64,000 bases of DNA from AWTP1-13 sp036280295 (GTDB taxonomy: Bacteria > Pseudomonadota > Alphaproteobacteria > Rhizobiales > Hyphomicrobiaceae), in contig DASURA010000148.1 in assembly GCA_036280295.1 (NCBI GenBank), positions 6,500 through 70,499 on the forward strand, in the 5' to 3' direction. Shown here one piece after another: positions 52,765 through 62,967 of this stretch. Position 1 is the first letter of the stretch. Each line of letters opens with the position of its first letter. A program made the position numbers and the translations under genes. The notes under the pieces were generated by a model. That model searched no databases and was not told the DNA's origin. It worked only from the letters and a program-made list of their open reading frames with translations.

Positions 52765-52778
52765 TTGAGCAGGATCAA
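52765..52778. promoter_or_regulatory. FixK/FNR-type operator between pncB relic and small gene
   Basis: TTGAGCAGGATCAA fits TTGA-N6-TCAA, although the fifth base is G rather than C/T. It lies between the decayed pncB and the 74-residue gene at 52902, whose start is 131 bp from its centre. Confidence 0.6.
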
Positions 52779-52901
52779 TTCTGGTGACTGCGTTCTCTGC
52801 AAGCCTGATCTGGCCTTGCCACCGAGGCACCGCTTCCTGATGGTCGAGGCTCAATGGCCGGTTGGGAACGACACGCCGGCCCGGTTGCCCCGAGGTTAAC
52901 C

Positions 52902-53126
52902 ATGAAAGTCAAGCTGAGCATCCGCAAGAAGGGAGCCACCCTCTACGAGGGAGTCCATGACATCACCGATGCGCGGGACTTCGGACGAGCTTTCGCCGAC
53001 GTGTGGGCCCAGTTGCAGGATCGTCGGCTGCAGAAGACCACCAGCATTGGCGCCTTGATGGAGATCCTCAATGAAGACGTGGTTGAGGAGTTGAATAGCG
53101 CAGAGATTGGCTTTCAGAAGCTGTGA
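52902..53126 (+). CDS. Small conserved protein of unknown function
   Basis: A 74-residue protein: MKVKLSIRKKGATLYEGVHD, then ITDARDFGRAFADVWAQLQD and EILNEDVVEELNSAEIGFQK. The pattern is an alternation of a short beta N-terminus and two helices. I do not recognise the family. GAGG lies 7 nt before the ATG, which was preferred over an upstream in-frame ATG at 52854. It has good codon usage among relics on both sides. Confidence 0.6.
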   Translation: MKVKLSIRKKGATLYEGVHDITDARDFGRAFADVWAQLQDRRLQKTTSIGALMEILNEDVVEELNSAEIGFQKL

Positions 53127-53164
53127 CGGCAGCGGCGAGCGCTGATGTTGCCGGCAGCCCAAGG

Positions 53165-53690
53165 TCAGGGGCTGAGAACGAGACCTGTCGCGACAGCATC
53201 GCTCCTGGTGCCGGCGGCGCCGGCCAGGATGCGGGTGGCTCGGCCAATCGAGGCGGGGCGGCCGGTCTCCGCCGTGAACCCGATGGCCGCGTCGAGCTTG
53301 GGGCCCATCGACCCCGCAGCGAAATCGGCCCGATCGAGCGCGCGAGGCCCGGCGCGCTTGATCAGCCGCGCCGAGGGTGAGCCCCAGTCGAGGTAGAGAC
53401 CATCGACATCGGTGAGCAGCATCAGGTAATCGGCGCCGAACTGGCGCGCCAACAGTGCGCTCGCCGAGTCCTTGTCAATTACGGCCTCCACGCCAAGCAG
53501 CGTGCCATCGCTCCGCTCCAGCACCGGTATGCCACCTCCGCCGGCACAGATGACGGTGACGCCTTGTGATGCGAGCAGCTCAATGACGCGGACCTCCAGA
53601 ACCTGCAGCGGCCGGGGCGAGGGAACGACGCGCCGCCAACCGCTTCGGACGTCCGCCACGGTCCAGCCCCGCGCTTGCTGACTTGAGCAG
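53165..53690 (-). pseudogene. arcC: Carbamate kinase C-terminal relic
   Basis: The frame covers the C-terminal half of carbamate kinase: RGWTVADVRSGWRRVVPSPR, ICAGGGGIPVLERSDGTLLG, VEAVIDKDSASALLARQFGA and LLTDVDGLYLDWGSPSARLI with FAAGSMGPK. The first roughly 140 residues, including the first phosphate-binding glycines, are absent. Carbamate kinase makes ATP from carbamoyl phosphate in anaerobic arginine fermentation; no arcA or arcB is present. Truncated and probably inactive. Confidence 0.8.
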
Positions 53691-53756
53691 CCTCACTTCG
53701 TCATAGACTGCGCCGATCGGCTTGGTGGGTGGCGGAAGGCGCGATCGAGCCGGAGT

Positions 53757-53898
53757 CATGACGTGGAGCTGCGATGAACCGCTGGTTTCCTATCAGGATG
53801 CGACGACGCTCGTCAGGGTCGACATGCGGGTGCTCGGGGCAGGTCGCACGGAGCTGACGCTCGTGCATTCGGGGGTGGCGCCTGGGAATGAGCAATGA
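53757..53898 (+). pseudogene. SRPBCC/AHSA1-like fragment
   Basis: About 46 codons read MTWSCDEPLVSYQDATTLVR, VDMRVLGAGRTELTLVHSGV and then a stop. The TLVRVDM...GRTELTLVHSG block is typical of the C-terminal half of AHSA1/SRPBCC proteins. Nothing upstream continues the domain. From 53899 to the operator at 54191 I find only a short hydrophobic minus-strand frame (54023-54160, AVAAGLAGLWLAAGW) that I cannot assign. Confidence 0.45.
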
Positions 53899-54190
53899 TT
53901 GCGTGAAGGGTAGGCCGCGTCTCTCGACGGGCAGGAGGCTGCTCTGGCTGGGCGAAGCCTGGTCGCTCCTCAGTACGATCACGCCGCGAGCTGAAGGGGC
54001 CGCAGGCTCGACTTAGAGCCCGTTATTGGCCTGCCGCGCCGAAATCCCAACCTGCAGCAAGCCAGAGGCCGGCGAGGCCGGCAGCAACCGCAAAGGCGGT
54101 GCCGGTGGTCACCAAGGCACCGATCGCGCGGCCGCCGGCCATCCACGCAAGAACCGCTTTCGATGCAGCATGGCGGGCGGCGCGTTCGCT

Positions 54191-54204
54191 TTGACCCCCA
54201 TCAA
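54191..54204. promoter_or_regulatory. FixK/FNR-type operator upstream of a GYD relic
   Basis: TTGACCCCCATCAA is an exact TTGA-N6-TCAA palindrome. The GYD relic it would control starts 18-42 bp after the site. The operator is intact although its gene is broken. Confidence 0.7.
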
Positions 54205-54221
54205 ACAAGAGCAAGAGCCGG

Positions 54222-54554
54222 CGATGCAGATGGAGCGGTGGGCAATGGGGACGTATGTGATGTTCACGCGCCTCCGCCATGATGCGCTGCGAGCGGCAAA
54301 CGCGCCCGAGGAGCTTTGCCGCGCGGTCTGGAGCGCGTTCACGGGGAATGCCGGGATGTGGCCCGGAAGCTCAGCTACGCCGTCCTTGGCGGGCCGGCCG
54401 ACTAACCTGCACGGCACCGGACATCTGGACGGCGGCGAAAGTGGCCGCCATTGTGCGCACTGTGGCTCACGCCCAGACCGAGATCTGGGCCGCAACAGAA
54501 TGGGCGTTCGCTGAGCTCATGCGCAGCTTGCGGCCCGCAAGCGCCGCAGCGTGA
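54222..54554 (+). pseudogene. GYD domain protein relic, frameshifted
   Basis: The first frame has MGTYVMFTRLRHDALRAANA, similar to the start of the intact GYD protein at 16448. After a divergent middle, the C-terminal block APDIWTAAKVAAIVRTVAHA and QTEIWAATEWAFAELMRSL lies in another frame. The conserved GSYAVMGPHDYIDIFEAPD core is scrambled. It is a decayed paralogue retaining its operator. Confidence 0.75.
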
Positions 54555-54596
54555 TGGTCCGCTTCTCGCACTCAAGCGGTCTGTCCGTCAGCGCCA

Positions 54597-56141
54597 TCAT
54601 TTGTCCGGGCGGGTCGTGTCGCGCAGGCGACGCAGCGTCACGCCCGTCATTTGCGCTGGTTTCTGGAGGCCCATCAGGTCAAGGAGCGTGGGCGCCACGT
54701 CTGCAAGCCGCCCACAGGCGAGTTCGGCCCTGTCGCCATCCACGAGCAGCACCGGCACCGGGTTGGTCGTGTGAGCCGTGTGAGGCTCTCCCGTTTCCGG
54801 ATCGCGCATCAGCTCGCAATTGCCGTGATCGGCGGTGACCAGCAAGGCGCCTCCGACGTCGCGGATCGTCTGAGCAAGGCGACCCAGGCCCTCATCGACC
54901 GTCTCAACGGCCTTAATGGCGGCGGCCAGGTTGCCGGTGTGGCCAACCATGTCCGGATTGGCGTAGTTGAGCACGATGAAATCGTACTTGCCTGAGGGGA
55001 TGGCAGTGACCGCCTTCTCGGTCAGCTCCGGCGCAGACATTTCGGGGCTAAGATTGTAGGTTGCAACCTTCGGCGAGGGGACCAGGATGCGATCCTCGCC
55101 GCGATATCGCGCTTCCTGGCCGCCGTTGAGAAAGTAGGTGACATGGGGATACTTCTCGGTTTCGGCCAAGCGCAACTGAGTGCGGCCTGCATCAGCTACC
55201 ACCTGCCCGAGCACGTTGATAAGCCTCGGCGGCGGGAAGATCGCATCCATCAGGGTATCAAGCTTCTCGCCGTAGGGCGTCATGCCAAGCGCGCCGGCGA
55301 AGGCAACCACGCGGCCGCGCCTGAAATTCGAGAAGTCAGGATCGAGAAGCGCGGTGAGAAGCTGGCGCACGCGGTCGGCGCGAAAGTTGAAGCAGAGGAG
55401 GCCGTCGCCATCCCGCATGCCGCCATAGCTATTGACCACCGCCGGCCCGATGAACTCATCGCTGATGGCATGCGCGTAAGCATCGGCTATGACTGCCGTG
55501 GCACTCGGGAACCGTGGACCGCAGCCGCCAGCGATAGCATGGTAGGCCGTGGCCACTCTGTCCCAGCGGTTGTCCCGGTCCATGGCGTAGTGGCGTCCGC
55601 AGATCGTCGCCATCTGTACTGACACGGGCATGGCCTCGACGAGCCGTTTGATATGCGCTTCGGCCGACCTCGGTGGTGTGTCTCGACCATCGGTGAAGGC
55701 ATGCACAACGACCCGCAGACCGGAATCGGCGAGGATGCTTGCGAGGGTCACGGCGTGATCCTGGTGGGAATGCACGCCGCCCGGTGACACCAAACCCATC
55801 AGGTGGCAGGTGCCGCCGCTCTGGCGCACTCGCTCGATGAAGGCGAGCAGTGCGGGGTCCTTGCCGAAGTCGCCCCGAGCGATGGCTGCGCTGATGCGCG
55901 GTAGATCCTGCATCACAATCCGGCCGGCGCCGATAGTGAGGTGTCCGACTTCGGAGTTGCCCATTTGGCCATGCGGGAGTCCCACATCCTCTCCCGATGC
56001 CCGCAGCAGCGCGTGTGGACAGGTGTCCCATAAGCGATTGAAGTTCGGGGTGCGGGCTTGTCTGACGGCATTGTCGGCAGTGTCCTCACGCCAGCCCCAG
56101 CCGTCGAGCACCACCAGCATCGTGGGACGGCGCTTGTGCAT
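54597..56141 (-). CDS. gpmI: 2,3-bisphosphoglycerate-independent phosphoglycerate mutase
   Basis: A 514-residue Mn2+-dependent mutase of the alkaline-phosphatase fold. The nucleophile Ser63 is in GQMGNSEVGHL. Other blocks are VLVVLDGWGWREDTADNAVR in part, HAFTDGRDTPPRSA, FNFRADRVRQLL and the metal site FIVLNYANPDMVGHTGN with VTADHGNCELM. It interconverts 3- and 2-phosphoglycerate. AAAGGAG precedes the ATG. Together with ppsA upstream it serves the lower glycolytic/gluconeogenic segment. The 262 bp between the two hold nothing I recognise and no operator. Confidence 0.96.
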   Translation of the reverse strand: MHKRRPTMLVVLDGWGWREDTADNAVRQARTPNFNRLWDTCPHALLRASGEDVGLPHGQMGNSEVGHLTIGAGRIVMQDLPRISAAIARGDFGKDPALLAFIERVRQSGGTCHLMGLVSPGGVHSHQDHAVTLASILADSGLRVVVHAFTDGRDTPPRSAEAHIKRLVEAMPVSVQMATICGRHYAMDRDNRWDRVATAYHAIAGGCGPRFPSATAVIADAYAHAISDEFIGPAVVNSYGGMRDGDGLLCFNFRADRVRQLLTALLDPDFSNFRRGRVVAFAGALGMTPYGEKLDTLMDAIFPPPRLINVLGQVVADAGRTQLRLAETEKYPHVTYFLNGGQEARYRGEDRILVPSPKVATYNLSPEMSAPELTEKAVTAIPSGKYDFIVLNYANPDMVGHTGNLAAAIKAVETVDEGLGRLAQTIRDVGGALLVTADHGNCELMRDPETGEPHTAHTTNPVPVLLVDGDRAELACGRLADVAPTLLDLMGLQKPAQMTGVTLRRLRDTTRPDK

Positions 56142-56402
56142 GGCCGGCTCCTTTCACGTCACGGATCAGCTCGCCACAATGCCGCTTCCTCAGTTTGGTG
56201 CTGCGAGCAGGCCGTCGGGGCGAGACCGTCCTGGCCACAATTAGGCAAACCAGAATACCCTGCCAGCGAGACGACCGTCGCGGCCCCGGATGGCGAGGCC
56301 GCGCCCGAAGCAAGGAAGCGCTCGCGATCGGGTGGCGATGCCTCGCGCTCCGCGTGTGACAAGGGCGCAGCGGCCGAGGTCGGCCCTGGACATCCCCCGT
56401 CG

Positions 56403-58832
<2,430 letters not shown>

Positions 58833-58878
58833 GACCTGCTCCTTGGCCCATGCAAAGGGCGAACTGGCCGCCTCGGCG

Positions 58879-58892
58879 TTGATCTTCCTCAA
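58879..58892. promoter_or_regulatory. FixK/FNR-type operator upstream of ppsA (proximal)
   Basis: TTGATCTTCCTCAA fits TTGA-N6-TCAA; the inner right base (C) departs from the preferred A/G. It is centred 53 bp before the ppsA ATG. Confidence 0.55.
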
Positions 58893-58906
58893 TCCATTCG
58901 TCCCGG

Positions 58907-58920
58907 TTGACCCACATTAA
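58907..58920. promoter_or_regulatory. Relaxed FixK/FNR-type operator upstream of ppsA (distal)
   Basis: TTGACCCACATTAA has T for C in the right half-site (TTAA for TCAA). It is centred 81 bp before ppsA and 28 bp from the proximal site, so one of the two may be the working site. Confidence 0.5.
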
Positions 58921-59138
58921 GGCCGAAACCGGGCTCGCAGCGGCAACCACACGGGTGGCAAGCTGAAGCAGAGCAGGCGGGCACGGACACCCAACTCCTG
59001 CAGATCTTATGTTCACGAATTCGTGCGTCAGTCGTGCCGCAAGGTTGCCTGCGGACCAATCACCCGCAGGGCTCGGTTGCCGGCGAGTCACCGGCTGCAA
59101 GGCAGGGGAAGCATTGGTGCAAGGCGGTCCGTTTCCAT

Positions 59139-59305
59139 GGCCAGGCGGACCCGCGCTATCGCGGTGCAAAGCATCGTCGCCGGCATGGGGCTGTCGGGGG
59201 CAGCAATGGCGGCGGCATTGGGTTGGCTGCCCCCGTTGCCGGAGCCCTCACCCAGGAAGCGATCGACGTTGCGGTCAAATGCGCTTCGCGCGCTCAATCC
59301 CAGCC
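59139..59305 (+). pseudogene. Heavy-metal P-type ATPase C-terminal relic
   Basis: Across two alternating frames the sequence gives RAIAVQSIVAGMGLSGAAMA and ALGWLPP, then VAGALTQEAIDVAV, then SNALRALNPSR. This is the conserved last transmembrane pair and tail of P1B metal ATPases, where ALLQEAIDVAVILNALRAL is typical. Only about 55 of some 650-800 residues remain, with two frameshifts. The 218 bp between the ppsA operators and this relic hold nothing else I recognise. Confidence 0.6.
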
Positions 59306-59435
59306 GCAAGCTCGGCCGACCGAGTCTGTCCCGACGAGGATCGTCCTCGGCCTGGCTATCCAGAAGCTTCGCATCTCAGCGCCGAGGCGGATCGCTTCGT
59401 CCCGGAACTCCTTGCCTTTGCCATGCCGGCCGTAG

Positions 59436-59852
59436 CCGCGGGAACTGTGGGAAGATCACGAGCGGCTTGAGGTCCAGCTCAACCACCTGCGTGACATCGC
59501 CGATGCGCTCGATGATGCCGAGCCCCCCGCGGCGGTGACGCTGATTGGCGAGGCCAATCGCATAATCGCCCAGCACGTCGGGGCGCACGAGCGTGAGGAT
59601 GAGAGCGCTGTCTATCCGCGCCTTGCCAAGTTCCTGTCCGACGAGCACGGCCTCAGGGCAATGAGCCGGGCGCACCGCGAGATCATCCACCAGGCCAGGC
59701 TGCTGGCGCGCGTCGCCGACGGTCTCACGCCCGCTGACGCAGATCGATACCTCGTCCGCGATGCCCAGCGCGTCATCGAGTCGATCGAGGCGCTGGTACG
59801 CATTCACAATGCGCAGGAGGAAGACATCTACGAGCACGCCGTGGCCGCCTAG
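59436..59852 (+). pseudogene. Hemerythrin-like HHE domain protein, 5' end broken
   Basis: From the TAG at 59433 the frame is open for 138 codons: ELWEDHERLEVQLNHLRDIA, IIAQHVGAHEREDESAVYPR and AMSRAHREIIHQARLLARVA, ending EDIYEHAVAA. H, H-HxxxxE and H residues for a di-iron or related site are visible. No good start codon precedes the first conserved block; similarity seems to continue upstream in another frame (ADRFVPELLAFA), implying a 1-base shift near 59430. A GTG at 59535 could still start a shortened product. Hemerythrins bind O2 or sense it. Confidence 0.65.
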
Positions 59853-59901
59853 GCCATGCTATTTTTGAGACGGAGGACTTGCGGTGGACGCGCGCGACCA
59901 G

Positions 59902-60189
59902 CTAGGTTGACAGCTGAGGCTTCGAAAGAAGCGAGCGCTGAAAGATAGGTTCGTCGAGCTTAAGCTCGAACCGTTTGCGCCTGCGAAATAGGCCGCGAAC
60001 GGTCTGACCGACATCTGCGTCGACGATGGCGGGCGGCTCTCCGGAGCCCAGAAGCTGCGCAACCAGGAAGCGTCAATAGGAGCTCTTGCCGGCATCCCCG
60101 CCGCCGAGCACGAGAATGGTGCGCGGGCGCTGGTGCAAGATGGTTGCGGCCGTCTGCCGCCACGCCTCGGGAGCATGCAGGTGCCTCAT
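59902..60189 (-). pseudogene. Clp1/Grc3-type polynucleotide 5'-kinase relic
   Basis: ATG 60189, with GAGGAA upstream, starts MRHLHAPEAWRQTAATILHQ and continues RPRTILVLGGGDAGKSSY. The Walker A is GGGDAGKSS; a TGA at 60073-60075 then interrupts it. Beyond the stop the same frame continues RFLVAQLLGSGEPPAIVDAD then VGQ, the second conserved element of Clp1/Grc3 kinases (DxDxGQ), before similarity ends. Such kinases phosphorylate 5'-OH RNA ends. It is truncated as well as nonsense-mutated. The operator lies 61 bp upstream. Confidence 0.7.
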
Positions 60190-60249
60190 GTTGCATTCCT
60201 CGTTGCGGCCCTTCCGCCAAGCGGCGCATCAGTCTGGCATGCTGAGCTC

Positions 60250-60263
60250 TTGACCTTCGTCAA
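60250..60263. promoter_or_regulatory. FixK/FNR-type operator between kinase relic and Mth938 gene
   Basis: TTGACCTTCGTCAA is an exact TTGA-N6-TCAA palindrome in a divergent region. Its centre is 67 bp from the kinase-relic ATG and 128 bp from the Mth938-like ATG. Confidence 0.75.
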
Positions 60264-60383
60264 TCGGCCCAGCGCCGGCCGCGGATAGCTAGGGAGCGGA
60301 ATCGTTCCATCATACCGACAAAAGCCATCGTCGTCTGCGCCATGTCCAAAGCCCTGCCCTCCTCCGTCGCCGCCGAGCCGAAG

Positions 60384-60746
60384 ATGCTCTCGCCACGCAT
60401 CATGGCTTGTGCCTGGGGAAGGATCGAGGTCGAGGGCGCCGGGACGTTCAGGGATGCCAAGCTCTTTCCCGGTGGCGCCAGGGAGTGGGATTGGCGCGAG
60501 ACGGGGACGGAGCACACGCCTGGCATTCAGCCTGCGGATGTGCGCGAGCTGTTGGATCGCGGCGCTACGACCGTCGTGCTGTCACAGGGCATGCTGAAGC
60601 GCCTTCAGACTTGCCCCGAGACGATCGAGCTGCTGAAGCAGCGACGCGTGGGTGTGCACGTGCTGCCAACGCAGGACGCGGTCGGCCTCTATAACGACTT
60701 GCGCAAAACGGAGCCGGTCGCGGGGCTGTTCCATACGACCTGTTAG
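60384..60746 (+). CDS. Mth938-like (DUF498) domain protein
   Basis: A 120-residue Mth938/DUF498 protein: ACAWGRIEVEGAGTFRDAKL, FPGGAREWDWRETGTEHTPG, IQPADVRELLDRGATTVVLS and HVLPTQDAVGLYNDLRKTEP. The fold resembles the NDUFAF3/AAMDC family; function in bacteria is unknown. I take ATG 60384 rather than ATG 60342, because family members begin just before the SPRI block. Confidence 0.88.
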   Translation: MLSPRIMACAWGRIEVEGAGTFRDAKLFPGGAREWDWRETGTEHTPGIQPADVRELLDRGATTVVLSQGMLKRLQTCPETIELLKQRRVGVHVLPTQDAVGLYNDLRKTEPVAGLFHTTC

Positions 60747-60769
60747 CGGCGCGCTTCCGGGCTACAGCG

Positions 60770-61045
60770 ATGTCACTCGGGTTCATGACTGGCATGCCTC
60801 GCATCGCCCTGCTGTCGGTGGGCAACCCTGATCGCCGCGCCCTCGACAACTTGGCGCGGGACCTGAAGGGCATGGGCTTCGATGTCCCGAGCGCTCCGGG
60901 CCGCGCGCGCTGCCGCGGGGCGCGTTCGATGCCAGGCGCGCTACGCCGATGATCTTGCGCAGATCCGGGCTGCGTCATGTGGACGCGACCTTGAGCTGCG
61001 CCGGCGACGGCACGTTTTTCGTGCCGTTTATCTTCTCGGTTTGCA
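60770..61045 (+). pseudogene. Archaemetzincin-like relic
   Basis: The start MPRIALLSVGNPDRRALDNL, then ARDLKGMGFDV, matches archaemetzincin (AmzA-like) N-termini. LPRGAFDARR lies in a second frame and YADDLAQIRAASCGRD in a third, in the order expected for that family. The zinc site HExxHxxGxxH3xCxM is not found. It follows the Mth938 gene by 23 bp. At least two frameshifts and loss of the catalytic half make it inactive. Confidence 0.55.
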
Positions 61046-61724
61046 CTGATCGTGTTCCGGATGGGACGGCAAATGCCGCCACAAGGAGCTTGGTCAGCGG
61101 CGAAGGGGCTCAGCCGGCTCGACGCCGGACTGCTCTTTCACGGCCGGGCGAGGGGGATAGAAAAGGGCGGTGTCCGTTCCTATCTATCGGTCAGCCTCGC
61201 GTCCCCCGTGCGAGGCGAGGTGCGGCATTCCAAAGACCTTCCTCCCCCGAGTCGGCGGATGCCGCGCGTGCGGCTGCAGGCAGCAGCCGGAGAACTATCG
61301 AGGGCACCGGCGAGGGAAACCACGTGGTGCCCTCGATCTTTCCGACTGGCTGTAGCCACGTTCTCGTGCCCCGGCGTTGGCCGCCCCCGCGCAGCTTCCA
61401 TGACGCGAAAAGCCGCTGGAAGCGCGAGCTCACTCCGGGCCGTAGCTGTTCACTGGCAAATCACAAGACCCTGCCGCGCGGCAGAGAGGAGATTACGACA
61501 GCGCTCGCTGTTGACGGCGCTGCAACCCGCCGTGGACTTCGCTAACAAGGTCTCCGGCTGCCTTCATCTGTGCCGACGTTGACGACATCCAGAACAAGGT
61601 CGGCTTCTAAGCCTTTCGTGATGCTCGGCCTTGCCCCTCCCTAGGTCCGTCGAAAGTCTCCAGAAGACCTACACCCTTGTCACTCTCGGGACATGGTCTT
61701 CTACCCGGCGTACACCGTTCACGC
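61046..61724. other. Stretch without recognisable genes
   Basis: About 680 bp between the archaemetzincin relic and the CBS-BON relic. Several frames are open but none has recognisable similarity or a convincing ribosome site, and I find no TTGA-N6-TCAA palindrome or tRNA-like fold. It is probably decayed sequence. Confidence 0.4.
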
Positions 61725-61975
61725 CTTCCCACCAGGAGGTGAAGTGCGCGGCGCTGCTTGTCGGAGGCGACCGCACCCCACAGCTCGACCATTCCGTCTT
61801 TCACCGTGATATTGACCAACGCCGAATGCACCCACCCCTCCAGTCTTGATCCGCAGCCAGATGGCTTTCTGCAGCGCACCGTTCTCGGGTTTGACGGCTG
61901 ATGAGGTGATGGTCGCCTCGGCCAGCTCGCGTACCAGGTCCGCCTTCGTGCTCGGCAGCGGGTTGAGAGGGCGAT
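61725..61975 (-). pseudogene. CBS-BON protein relic (C-terminal part)
   Basis: One minus-strand frame reads ADLVRELAEATITSSAVKPE and LQKAIWLRIK. The next frame continues LEGWVHSALVNITVKDGMVE and LWGAVASDKQRRALHLLVG. This is the linker and BON domain of a protein like those at 30455 and 31829 (compare LVNDGIVDLWGVARSD). The CBS part is absent; the break at about 61975 coincides with the start of the IS91-type remnant, which may have caused it. Confidence 0.65.
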
Positions 61976-62030
61976 TATTGCGGGGTGGGGAGCCCCGTCG
62001 TGAAGAAGATTGAGGTGTTGGCAAACCTAC

Positions 62031-62504
62031 AGCCCGCAGATGATCATCCGCATCGTGCAGGGGAAGGGCCGCAAGAACCGCCACGTCATGCTGCCGCCGG
62101 AGGTGCTGGCGCTGCGGCGGCAATGGTGGAAGGCACGGCCGACCCGGCACGATGCAGCAGGCCTGCCGCCACAGGAGCGCTGGCTGTTCCCAGGACGCCG
62201 GCCGGGGCTGCATCTGACGACACGCCAGCTCAGCCGGCTCTTTCACGAGACAGCGGACGCCGCCGGCATCAGGAAGCGGGTCAGCCTGCATTCGCTGCGC
62301 CACAGCTTTGCCACGCATCTGCTCGAGGGCGGCACCGACATCCGGCTGATCCAGGCTCTGCTCGGACATTCCAAGCTGGACACGACAGCGCGCTGCACGC
62401 GCGTGGCCACTGGCCGAATCGCGGCAATCGAGAGCCCGCTTGTGCGGCTTGGTGGTGAGCACCAGCGGCCGAGGAGGAGGGGTAGCCCCAAACCAGCCCC
62501 ATAG
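62031..62504 (+). mobile_element. IS91-associated tyrosine recombinase, truncated and lacking its Tyr
   Basis: About 155 residues of the catalytic domain of a tyrosine recombinase of the type paired with IS91-family transposases: MIIRIVQGKGRKNRHVMLPP, then SLHSLRHSFATHLLEGGTDI with HxLRH, and LIQALLGHSKLDTTARCTRV. The nucleophile Tyr expected in TARYTRVA is Cys here. The N-terminal SAM-like domain is missing. Both defects imply inactivity. It abuts the transposase fragment downstream. Confidence 0.75.
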
Positions 62505-62516
62505 CGCGCCACCAGC

Positions 62517-62700
62517 GTGGGTCGCCCAGCTCTGGAGGTCGCGGATATCTTCCGCGACCTCGGCCCCGCTTGGCGTGAGGCCAACCGCGGGCGTGTGAGC
62601 CTCGACCAGCTGAAGGTGATGAGCGCGATCGAGCGCTGCCGCACGGTGGCGCTCGGCGGGCACGTTGCGCGCTGCGGCTCATGCCGAGGCGTCAGAATGC
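62517..62700 (+). mobile_element. IS91-family transposase N-terminal fragment
   Basis: The frame MGRPALEVADIFRDLGPAWR, then EANRGRVSLDQLKVMSAIER and CRTVALGGHVARCGSC is the standard N-terminus of IS91-family Y1/Y2 transposases, leading to the zinc-finger cysteines. After about 62694 the similarity stops abruptly. The HUH and Tyr motifs are absent. With the recombinase fragment it forms one decayed element of at least 670 bp. From 62701 to 62836 I recognise nothing. Confidence 0.75.
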
Positions 62701-62836
62701 GCCAGCCGTCCGTGAGGATGGTCTTGTGCTTGGTCCCGATCGCCGACAGCGTGCGGGGAAGGGGAACCTTCAAATCGTAGGTGTCTATGAGGGCAGCGTA
62801 GCCAGCAGGACGTGCAGGCTCCGGCGGCGCCTATCC

Positions 62837-62945
62837 TGAAAGACGCTAACGGCCTGTGAAAAACGCTTCCTCGGGGCGCGAGTCATGAAAAGCGGTGCCT
62901 TGCAGATCCCATGAAAAACAGTACCGAGTTGTGAAAAGCGGTAAC
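62837..62945 (+). repeat. Five spaced copies of a TGAAAA(R)CG-type 14-mer
   Basis: Copies start at 62837 (TGAAAGACGCTAAC), 62857 (TGAAAAACGCTTCC), 62886 (TGAAAAGCGGTGCC), 62912 (TGAAAAACAGTACC) and 62932 (TGAAAAGCGGTAAC). Start-to-start distances are 20, 29, 26 and 20 bp. Short repeated sites of this kind occur at termini of IS21-type elements where transposase binds repeatedly, so this is probably an IS end remnant. A regulator-binding array is an alternative. Confidence 0.6.
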
Positions 62946-62967
62946 CCGTCGAACCAGGCGCCCAGGG

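Noticed and set aside
54023..54280. Possible small membrane protein on the minus strand
   Set aside because: It has one hydrophobic stretch near its C-terminus, but the frame crosses the operator at 54191, has no ribosome site after it, and matches no family I recognise.
60073..60075. In-frame TGA in the Clp1-like kinase read as selenocysteine
   Set aside because: No reason to expect Sec at this position in the family, no SECIS-like hairpin was evident, and the gene is also truncated. A nonsense mutation is simpler.
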